A stretch of DNA of 14,554 nt from JBFXDI01 sp050181295. Lineage in GTDB: Bacteria; Pseudomonadota; Alphaproteobacteria; Rhizobiales; Aestuariivirgaceae. The position numbers and the translations under genes were made by a program. The stretch is taken from assembly GCA_050181295.1 (NCBI GenBank), contig JBFXDI010000103.1, forward strand, positions 1 through 14,554, written 5' to 3'. The notes beneath the pieces are model-generated. The model was not told the DNA's origin and made no database searches. It was given only the letters and a program-made list of their open reading frames with translations. Below, piece by piece: positions 9,733-14,554 of the stretch; within the stretch, counting starts at the first letter, position 1, and every line of letters begins with the position of its first letter.

Positions 9733-10404
9733 CTAGAAGACGAAGCCTTGCTGAGGGATCTCGAAGCCCGGCGCATCGGGCACATTGGCGTCGAAATCGC
9801 TGACGCTTGACTGACCCTCGCTTGTCTGCCGGACGAGCGTGGCTCGCGATACCGGGCCGGTGCCGACTACGGCCACGAGGCGGCCGCCGGGCTTCAACTG
9901 CTCCACGAGCGCCTGCGGCACGGCGGGCACGCGGCCATTGATCAGGATGACGTCGAAGGGCGCTTCGGAGGGAAGCCCCTGCGCATGGGGGCCCTGCACG
10001 ACGGCGGCATTGGCGATCCCGAGCTCGCTCAGGGTCTCCCCGGCGATCTGGGCCAGTCCCGCGTTCTCCTCGACCGCGACCACCGATTCCGCGAGCGCCG
10101 CGGCGACCGCCGTCGAGTAGCCGGTGCCGCAGCCGATATCGAGAAGGATATCGGTGGGCTTCAGGGCCGCGAGTTGCAGCAGACGCGCCAGCACCATCGG
10201 CTCGATCAGGTAGCGGCGGCGGCCCGTCGGCGTGGTGGCGATGATGATTTCCTCGTCCATATAGGCGATCGCCCGGCGGCCCTCGGGAACGAACCTTTCC
10301 CGCGGGATAGAGCCCATGGCGGCGATGATGCGGGCATCCGTGACGCCATTGGGCCGCACCTGCGATTCCACCATGTTCAGACGCTGGATCGAGAAATCGA
10401 CCAT
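9733..10404 (-). CDS. Pcm-like protein-L-isoaspartate O-methyltransferase family protein
   Basis: This 223-residue protein has a Rossmann-type S-adenosylmethionine domain in the arrangement of protein-L-isoaspartate methyltransferases. The leader MVESQVRPNGVTD is at residues 11-23, PRERFVP at 34-40, and the SAM-binding DIGCGTGYS at 89-97. QALVEQLKPGGRLVAVVG matches the post-motif III region. The segment that is normally GQTIS-like, which positions the isoaspartyl substrate, reads RRRYLIEP at 62-69, so repair of isoaspartate is uncertain. The ATG at 10404 has AAAGGG seven bases upstream and gives MVDFSIQRLNMVESQ, the N-terminus of alphaproteobacterial relatives; a start at 10461 adds 19 weak residues. 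It heads the minus-strand series toward tolC, a conserved neighbourhood in Hyphomicrobiales as recalled. The fold is certain; the exact substrate is open. Confidence 0.85.
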   Translation of the reverse strand: MVDFSIQRLNMVESQVRPNGVTDARIIAAMGSIPRERFVPEGRRAIAYMDEEIIIATTPTGRRRYLIEPMVLARLLQLAALKPTDILLDIGCGTGYSTAVAAALAESVVAVEENAGLAQIAGETLSELGIANAAVVQGPHAQGLPSEAPFDVILINGRVPAVPQALVEQLKPGGRLVAVVGTGPVSRATLVRQTSEGQSSVSDFDANVPDAPGFEIPQQGFVF

Positions 10405-10506
10405 TCCGGAACCCTTTTCAGCTTTCGCGGGAGAGATAGCGGAAGCCGACTGCGGCTCCAAGCATTTCCCTCGGTTTTGCAGCCCCTCCGGTATCCCATC
10501 TGTCGG

Positions 10507-10535
10507 TTGTCAGGAATTTTCGATCCGCCTATAAG
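10507..10535 (+). promoter_or_regulatory. Sigma-70-type promoter of tRNA-Cys
   Basis: TTGTCA (10507-10512) and TATAAG (10530-10535) are separated by 17 bp. Transcription would start near 10542, about 22 bases before the mature tRNA-Cys end. Both elements are one base from consensus. Confidence 0.7.
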
Positions 10536-10563
10536 ACCCGGCGGGCGGCCTCTGGCCGACGAG

Positions 10564-10637
10564 GGCCTCGTGGCGGAGTGGTGACGCAGCGGACTGCAAA
10601 TCCGTATACCCCGGTTCGATTCCGGGCGAGGCCTCCA
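10564..10637 (+). tRNA. tRNA-Cys (GCA)
   Basis: A 74-nt cloverleaf. The acceptor stem GGCCTCG (10564-10570) pairs perfectly with CGAGGCC (10627-10633). The anticodon loop CTGCAAA (10594-10600) carries GCA at 10596-10598. The T arm is CCCGG-TTCGATT-CCGGG (10610-10626). The discriminator is U at 10634, the identity base for tRNA-Cys, and the CCA end is encoded (10635-10637). It has its own promoter and is divergent from the pcm-like gene. Confidence 0.96.
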
Positions 10638-10685
10638 AATCCCACCTTCCCAACGTCTTTCAAAGTCCGGGCCGACGCCGGCGAC

Positions 10686-10970
10686 CTAGCGCGGGCGATG
10701 GTTCACGTGGTCGAAGCCGATCTTGCTGGCAAGCCCCGGATAGCGCTCCTTGAGCCACAGCCCGAGCCGGACGGTGGCCTGGCGCCGCCATCGCCGAACG
10801 GCCGGAATGTCCACGGACAGGATGATGAGGCCGACCGGGATCATCCAGAATCCGAGGATCGGCAGGAAGCCGAAGATGCCAAGGACGACGAGGCCGACGC
10901 CGATGCAGATTCGCGCCACCCGGCTTGCGGGCAGCGCCAACTCCCTTTTACCGAACTTGATGCTGGGCAT
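10686..10970 (-). CDS. Small two-segment inner-membrane protein
   Basis: This 94-residue protein has a short basic N-terminus (MPSIKFGKRELALP). Two hydrophobic segments follow at about residues 19-33 and 38-52, joined by the LPILGFWMIPVG turn. The basic tail begins VRRWRRQ and ends with several Lys, Arg and His residues. The G-x-W-x-x-P-x-G-L turn recalls the PGPGW putative transmembrane family (PF09656), whose function is unknown. The ATG at 10970 is chosen because it begins the compact MPSIKFGKREL leader seen in relatives as recalled; the TTG at 11006 would add 12 residues, and neither has a strong ribosome binding site. It is convergent with tRNA-Cys and divergent from tRNA-Asn. By the positive-inside rule both ends should face the cytoplasm. 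Confidence 0.7.
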   Translation of the reverse strand: MPSIKFGKRELALPASRVARICIGVGLVVLGIFGFLPILGFWMIPVGLIILSVDIPAVRRWRRQATVRLGLWLKERYPGLASKIGFDHVNHRPR

Positions 10971-11049
10971 GGGCGCAGAAGTAATGTCCGCCTGCGTCAG
11001 CCGCAAGGCAAATAGCCGTCAAGAAACGCCAATTTCGTCTTGAAAAAGC

Positions 11050-11078
11050 TTTCGCGAAGGTGTCGGCTTTGCTATAGC
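11050..11078 (+). promoter_or_regulatory. Possible promoter of tRNA-Asn
   Basis: TATAGC (11073-11078) is a plausible -10 box 15 bases before the tRNA. The -35 position 17 bp upstream reads TTTCGC (11050-11055), a poor match, so only the -10 call has support. Confidence 0.35.
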
Positions 11079-11092
11079 GAGCCGCATTCCGT

Positions 11093-11168
11093 TCCTCGGT
11101 AGCTCAGTTGGTAGAGCGTTCGACTGTTAATCGAATGGTCGCTGGTTCGAGTCCAGCCCGGGGAGCCA
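11093..11168 (+). tRNA. tRNA-Asn (GTT)
   Basis: A 76-nt cloverleaf. The acceptor stem TCCTCGG (11093-11099) pairs with CCGGGGA (11158-11164) with one G-U. The D arm is AGCTCAGTTGGTAGAGC, the anticodon loop CTGTTAA carries GTT at 11126-11128, and the T arm is GCTGG-TTCGAGT-CCAGC (11141-11157). The discriminator is G at 11165 and CCA is encoded at 11166-11168. GatCAB-dependent bacteria may charge this tRNA directly or through Asp-tRNA(Asn). Confidence 0.97.
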
Positions 11169-11301
11169 CCGCCTTCTGTAGGGCGCGATAATCACACGGA
11201 ACTTCACCACTAACGTCGCCGCAACGAATGAACGCGCCCTCCTCAAGAGACGGACAGGTCGCGCTGTTGTGAGGCAAAGGGGTAAGTAAAATCAGCCGCT
11301 C

Positions 11302-11748
11302 CTAGGCGGCGAGTTCCTGAATGAGGACTGCCCAGTCCTCATCTGTCACGTCCGTGGACTGGAATGCAAATTGACCTTGCACAAGAAACAGCTTCTCAAA
11401 GGAATTGCTCGCTAGAGACGGTATGACCTCCTTAGCGCGATCGCGGGACAGTTGCCGACGAGGCGTGCCTAGCGGCTTTATATTGAACGGAAGCACCCAC
11501 GATTTAGACCATACTTGGACCTCGATGCGATCGGGATTGGCCTTCGAGTAGACCACGAATGGCACCGTTAGACTGCCGGTGTCGTTGCAATAGAGAATGC
11601 CGAAGGCGCCAATAGGCATACGAGCAGCCTTGGTGATGCGTCCCTTCACAAAAGTGGAATTCCCGCTCTCACCTACAGCCCACATCCCGGCACCAATCCC
11701 GGCCCAAATGTTGGTGAGATTGTCGGAAGCAAACGAATAGAGCTTCAT
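11302..11748 (-). CDS. Orphan hypothetical protein, possible PUA/EVE-like fold
   Basis: I do not recognise this 148-residue protein with confidence. It has no signal peptide or membrane segment. It is rich in aromatic residues and predicted strands: IWAGIGAGMWAVGE (14-27), MPIGAFGILYC (44-54), VPFVVYS (62-68), VQVWSKSWVLPFNIKPLGTP (77-96), and a helical, acidic end (TDEDWAVLIQELAA). The WA...WAVGE, GILYC and PF-I-PLG spacing loosely recalls PUA-like/EVE domains that bind modified nucleic acid bases; this is a weak resemblance. The ATG at 11748 has GAGGGG about five bases upstream; a GTG at 11823 is less likely. GC by hand count of 60-base lines is about 45-58%, well below neighbouring genes. 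The gene sits 133 bp beyond tRNA-Asn, a common integration site, but I find no integrase or repeated tRNA end. Confidence 0.65.
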   Translation of the reverse strand: MKLYSFASDNLTNIWAGIGAGMWAVGESGNSTFVKGRITKAARMPIGAFGILYCNDTGSLTVPFVVYSKANPDRIEVQVWSKSWVLPFNIKPLGTPRRQLSRDRAKEVIPSLASNSFEKLFLVQGQFAFQSTDVTDEDWAVLIQELAA

Positions 11749-11913
11749 TGGTGCCCCTCTGCGCTGAATGCTGCCCACTCGCAATGCTAAGTCCTTTTCC
11801 GTCTGGAGAATAGCTTTGCCCACGTTTGATGGTCTCTCTCGTTGAGGAAGCGGGCCGGCAACGCCGCGACATTGCCGATCCTCGCGACCTTTCTCCTGAC
11901 GACGGGAACCCGT

Positions 11914-11930
11914 AAGGCTGCCTCAGCCTT
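11914..11930 (+). other. Leader stem-loop upstream of the arginase-like gene
   Basis: AAGGCTG (11914-11920) and CAGCCTT (11924-11930) form a perfect 7-bp stem with a 3-nt loop, ending about eight bases before the purine-rich ribosome binding site (GGGGAGAAAGAG, 11937-11948). No T-run follows, so it is more likely a leader structure than a terminator. Confidence 0.35.
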
Positions 11931-11950
11931 CATTCCGGGGAGAAAGAGCA

Positions 11951-12859
11951 ATGCCCCATCGCCGCTATGCCGTCATAGAGGCACCCTCAGTCCTCGGTCT
12001 GAAGCCCACCGGCGTGGACGAGCTGCCGCGAACGCTGCTGCGGCACGGCCTTGCCGAAAAGCTCGACGCGCGCATTGCCGCGCGGTTGACGCCGCCACCC
12101 TACTCCCCCGAGATCGACCCCGAGACGCTGACGCTCAACGCGCACGCGATCGCCGAGTGGTCGCCTGAGCTCGCCGATGCGGTCGGGGACGTGCTCGATC
12201 GGGACGAGTTTCCGATCGTCCTCGGCGGCGATTGCTCGATCCTGCTCGGCTCGACGCTGGCCTTGCGGCGGCGCGGACGCTATGGCCTCCTGTTCGTGGA
12301 TGGCCACGCCGACTTCTATCAGCCCGAGGCCAACCCCAACGGCGAGGCGGCCTCGATGGACCTCGCCTTTGCGACCGGCCACGGTCCAGCACTTCTGACC
12401 GATCTCGAGGGCCTTGCGCCGCTGGTGCGCGAGGAGGACGCCGTGGCCTTCGGGTTTCGCGACATGGAGGAGCAGGTGCAGCACGGCAGCCAGCCCCTGC
12501 CCGAGGCTCTGAAGGCGTTCGACCTGCCTACCGTCCGGCGCATGGGAGCGGGCGCGGCGGCGACGGCCGCCGTCGAGCATGTCGCGCGTCCGGAACTCGA
12601 CGGCTTCTTCATCCATCTCGACGCCGACTGTCTGGACGACGCCGTGATGCCTGCCGTCGACTATCGCATTCCTGACGGACTGACGCCGCAGGAGCTGTCC
12701 GGCATCCTGAAGATCGCGCTCGCCAGCGGCCGGGTGGCCGGCATCCAGGTGACGATCTACAATCCCCGGCTCGACGAGAGCGGAGAGGCCGGCCGCGTGC
12801 TCGCGCGCATTCTCATCGAAGCGCTAGGAACGATCGAAGGGCCTCGCGCCTTGTCCTGA
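11951..12859 (+). CDS. Arginase/ureohydrolase-family protein with Cys at a metal-ligand position
   Basis: This 302-residue cytosolic protein has the arginase fold signatures in order. GGDCS (92-96) replaces the usual GGDHS, DGHAD (117-121) is the second metal motif, and LDADCLDD (223-230) is the third. Gly-His-Gly around His144 fits the proton-relay histidine of arginases, and Glu248 in GLTPQEL aligns with the guanidinium-binding glutamate of GLTYREG. Only the first manganese ligand differs, Cys95 for His. Family members hydrolyse guanidino or formimino compounds (arginine, agmatine, guanidinobutyrate, formimidoylglutamate) and need two Mn ions, so the substrate and even activity are uncertain. 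The ATG at 11951 follows GGGGAGAAAGAG. A GST gene begins 20 nt after the stop and is likely co-transcribed. Related Cys-bearing proteins exist as recalled, so this is probably a subfamily trait and not decay. Confidence 0.85.
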   Translation: MPHRRYAVIEAPSVLGLKPTGVDELPRTLLRHGLAEKLDARIAARLTPPPYSPEIDPETLTLNAHAIAEWSPELADAVGDVLDRDEFPIVLGGDCSILLGSTLALRRRGRYGLLFVDGHADFYQPEANPNGEAASMDLAFATGHGPALLTDLEGLAPLVREEDAVAFGFRDMEEQVQHGSQPLPEALKAFDLPTVRRMGAGAAATAAVEHVARPELDGFFIHLDADCLDDAVMPAVDYRIPDGLTPQELSGILKIALASGRVAGIQVTIYNPRLDESGEAGRVLARILIEALGTIEGPRALS

Positions 12860-12871
12860 GGCTTCGCGAGG
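12842..12871 (+). other. Hairpin across the arginase-GST junction
   Basis: CCTCGCG (12842-12848) and CGCGAGG (12865-12871) can pair around a 16-nt loop holding the arginase-like stop codon. The right arm overlaps the GAGGAGGAAGG ribosome binding site of the GST gene, so translation of the upstream gene could open the site for the next one. Confidence 0.3.
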
Positions 12872-12879
12872 AGGAAGGC

Positions 12880-13602
12880 ATGGCTTACGAGCTCTACTAC
12901 TGGCCCGGCATCCAGGGGCGCGGCGAGTTCGTCCGGCTGGCGCTGGAAGAAGCGGGAGCCGAGTACGTGGACATCGCCAAGGCGTCAGGCGAAGAGAAAG
13001 CTGTCAAGCAGATCATGGCGCTGCTCGAGGCGGACGACGTGACGCACCTGCCTTTCGCGCCGCCCTTCCTGAAGGACGGCGACCTCCTCATCGGCCAGAC
13101 AGCGGCCATCCTCTTCCATCTGGGCGAGCGGCATGACCTGGCGCCCGCCGACACTACAGGCAAGATGTGGTGCCACCAGATCCAGCTCACAGTCGCGGAC
13201 CTGGTGGGAGAAGCCCACGACACGCATCATCCGATCTCGGTCGGCCTCTACTACAAGGACCAGCAGCCGGAGGCGCTTCGCCGCGCGCAGTATTTCCGTG
13301 AGGAACGGATGCCGAAATATCTGGGCTGGTTCGAGCGCATCCTCGAGCGCAACGGCGGCGGCGAGCACCTTGTCGGCGGCAAGCTCAGCCATGCCGACCT
13401 GTCGCTGTTCCAGGTGGTCGAGGGCCTGCGCTACGCCTTTCCGAATGCCGCGGGCGAGACCTTACGCGACATGCCACGCGTCTCGGCGCTCGCCAGGAAG
13501 GTGGCCGCCCGTCCTCGCATCAAGTCCTATCTTGCGAGCGACCGCCGCATCCCCTTCAACGAGGACGGCATCTTCCGCCGCTACCCGGAACTGGACGGCT
13601 AG
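12880..13602 (+). CDS. Glutathione S-transferase family protein
   Basis: This 240-residue GST differs from the one at the window start. The N-terminus MAYELYYWPGIQGRGEFVRLALEEAG places Tyr6 or Tyr7 where alpha/mu/pi/sigma-type GSTs have the catalytic tyrosine. LPFAPPFLKDGDLLIGQTAAI (57-77) gives the cis-proline region and the Q-T glutathione-binding pair. The helical domain ends with HLVGGKLSHADLSLFQVVEG, the usual N-capping box, and a longer tail (IPFNEDGIFRRYPELDG). The ATG at 12880 has a strong AGGAGGAAGG directly upstream. It follows the arginase-like gene by 20 nt, suggesting a two-gene operon. The pairing may reflect a catabolic or detoxifying pathway but no shared substrate is evident. 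Cytosolic; substrate unknown. Confidence 0.9.
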   Translation: MAYELYYWPGIQGRGEFVRLALEEAGAEYVDIAKASGEEKAVKQIMALLEADDVTHLPFAPPFLKDGDLLIGQTAAILFHLGERHDLAPADTTGKMWCHQIQLTVADLVGEAHDTHHPISVGLYYKDQQPEALRRAQYFREERMPKYLGWFERILERNGGGEHLVGGKLSHADLSLFQVVEGLRYAFPNAAGETLRDMPRVSALARKVAARPRIKSYLASDRRIPFNEDGIFRRYPELDG

Positions 13603-13629
13603 CCGAGGCAGCCCCGGCCCTTCACCTCT

Positions 13630-14100
13630 TTATTGCGTGCCGACCGCGCTTTCGAGAGGCGGTTCGCCGGGGCCGTGCTCCAGGGCGATGAGATCTTCGA
13701 GCCAGAGGGACTGGTTCTTTCCGGCACTGACGCGGGTCGATCGCAGCGGCCTCGTCCAGTTGCAAACCTGCGGATGATAGAACACGTCGCCTCCACTCTT
13801 CGCCACGATCGCGAAAACGATGTAGCGCCGCCCCTTCTCGAAGAAAAACTCGCAATCCATTTTCGCATAAACGTCCATCAGTCGAGCTTGCGGCCGCAGC
13901 TTCTCCCTTCCCTTCCAGACCTGCTCCACATCGATCGTCCAGGTGTGGGCGCCGGCCTCCGCCACTGTCCCCGTGAATACGTACTGCGCCCTGTCGAACC
14001 CTTCGGCAGGCGTGCTCGCATTGCACGGGCACGCGTGAGCAGGCCCGCTCGCCCACAAGGCGAAAGCCGCCAGACCGGAGAGAACGACCAGACGTTTCAT
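13630..14100 (-). CDS. Exported TIMP/netrin-like (OB-fold) protein
   Basis: This 156-residue protein starts with a clear Sec signal peptide (MKRLVVLSGLAAFALWASG, PAHA) that cleaves after residue 23, so the mature chain begins Cys-Pro-Cys. The mature part follows the bacterial TIMP/NTR-like pattern: a CxC start, QYVFTGTVAEAG, a TIDVEQVWKG strand with the typical V-x-x-V-W-K-G, a mid-chain Cys (MDCEFFFEKGRRYIVFA) and a late Cys (QVCNWTRPL). Four cysteines would make two disulfides in the periplasm. Animal TIMPs inhibit metalloproteases through the N-terminal Cys; the role of bacterial versions is mostly unknown. The ATG at 14100 is preferred because the signal peptide begins there; the ATG at 14112 adds four residues, and neither has a clear ribosome binding site. 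It is convergent with the GST gene (27-nt gap). Confidence 0.75.
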   Translation of the reverse strand: MKRLVVLSGLAAFALWASGPAHACPCNASTPAEGFDRAQYVFTGTVAEAGAHTWTIDVEQVWKGREKLRPQARLMDVYAKMDCEFFFEKGRRYIVFAIVAKSGGDVFYHPQVCNWTRPLRSTRVSAGKNQSLWLEDLIALEHGPGEPPLESAVGTQ

Positions 14101-14284
14101 TGCTTCGGCCATGGGGCGCTGCCAGCAAAATCCATCGATATCCACCTCAGCACTTCCACAAGGAGTGCGTTCGCAGGATTTTCTAAAATTCCGATAGAAC
14201 CACTGGATCATAAGCCCTCTTCGGCTTCGCGCATACGCCGAAACGCGTCGCGCGTGACGGGACCGGTCGCTACCTCCAAATCCG

Positions 14285-14554
14285 CTACCCGCGCCAGCGC
14301 AACGACTCGACGAGAAGCGCGAAGGCTGGGGAATTCTGCCGCCGACTTGGATAGTAGAGGTGGTAGCCCGGGAAAGGCGGACACCAATCCCCGAGCAACC
14401 TCACGAGCCGCCCCTCCGCCAGCGCCTCCTTCACGGTATCCTGCGGCAGACAGGCGAGTCCGAGCCCGTTCGATGCTGCATCGATGATCGTCAGGACATC
14501 GTTGCAGGTGAACTGCCCCTTCACCCGGACGTTCAACGGCCTGCCGTTCTTCTA
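14285..14554 (-). CDS. LysR-family regulator, C-terminal part, with in-frame TAG at the edge
   Basis: About 88 residues of the effector-binding domain of a LysR transcription regulator end here. GQFTCNDVLTIIDAASNGLG and LACLPQD match the central strand-helix of the domain. LVRLLGDWCPPFPGYHLYYPSRR and SPAFALLVESLRWRG are the typical C-terminal end of the subfamily close to many aromatic-metabolism and quinone-responsive regulators. The DNA-binding N-terminus lies outside the window. Read backward from the edge, the frame continues as KNGRPLNVRV, but the outermost codon (14554-14552) is TAG. Relatives have an ordinary residue there (W-x-F-x-K-x-G), so either the gene is broken by a nonsense change or the edge base is wrong. 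Its target genes are likely beyond the window. Confidence 0.75.

Noticed and set aside
11158..11301. Attachment site or integrase remnant at the tRNA-Asn 3' end
   Set aside because: No repeat of the tRNA 3' end was found by eye in the following 800 bases and no integrase-like frame is present.
14213..14284. Short minus-strand frame reading about VATGPVTRDAFRRMREAEEGL after the LysR stop
   Set aside because: It has plausible coding composition but is only about 25-30 codons, has no start with a ribosome binding site, and is not recognisable as the end of any gene.
13633..14487. Plus-strand frame of 284 codons over the TIMP-like gene and the LysR end
   Set aside because: It overlaps two supported minus-strand genes, lacks a ribosome binding site and shows no domain.

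Overview
The window is chromosomal DNA from a GC-rich alphaproteobacterium, most likely of the order Hyphomicrobiales (Rhizobiales). This rests on the gene order of a Pcm-like methyltransferase, tolC, a PopZ/DUF2497 gene and valS, all on the minus strand. It is supported by CtrA-type TTAA-N7-TTAA sites, GANTC sites, and palindromic repeats of a kind common in that order. The genus cannot be fixed from the sequence alone. Most of the window is ordinary housekeeping DNA; no phage, IS element, CRISPR array or obvious defence cluster is present.

Layout. 1-894: a glutathione S-transferase (GST, plus strand), then a short spacer with two hairpins. 895-2376: gatB (minus), a subunit of the tRNA-dependent amidotransferase. 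2617-3456: an orphan Fe(II)/2-oxoglutarate-type oxygenase (plus), convergent by 8 nt with a SnoaL/NTF2-fold protein (3465-3875, minus). 3465-10404: a minus-strand series running pcm-like, tolC, popZ, valS, snoaL-like. The pcm-tolC gap holds two tandem 19-bp hairpins and a pair of CtrA-like boxes; the tolC-popZ gap holds two palindromes placed over a possible promoter. 10507-11168: tRNA-Cys(GCA) with a good sigma-70 promoter, a small two-segment membrane protein (minus), and tRNA-Asn(GTT). 11302-11748: an orphan 148-residue gene of visibly lower GC just downstream of tRNA-Asn, the only strip that looks acquired. 11951-13602: an arginase-family protein followed after 20 nt by a second GST, probably one operon. 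13630-14100: an exported TIMP/netrin-like protein (minus). 14285-14554: the C-terminal part of a LysR regulator (minus) running off the edge, with an in-frame TAG at the last three bases.

How the genes fit together. GatB, ValS and the two tRNAs serve translation. TolC (outer-membrane export channel) and PopZ (cell-pole scaffold) sit behind putative CtrA sites, which would tie envelope and polarity functions to the cell cycle if the sites are real. The GSTs, the oxygenase, the SnoaL-like protein and the arginase-like enzyme are accessory metabolic genes whose substrates cannot be read from the sequence. The best leads for something undescribed are the low-GC orphan next to tRNA-Asn, the arginase-family protein whose first metal ligand is Cys instead of His, and the regulatory and hairpin DNA between pcm, tolC and popZ.
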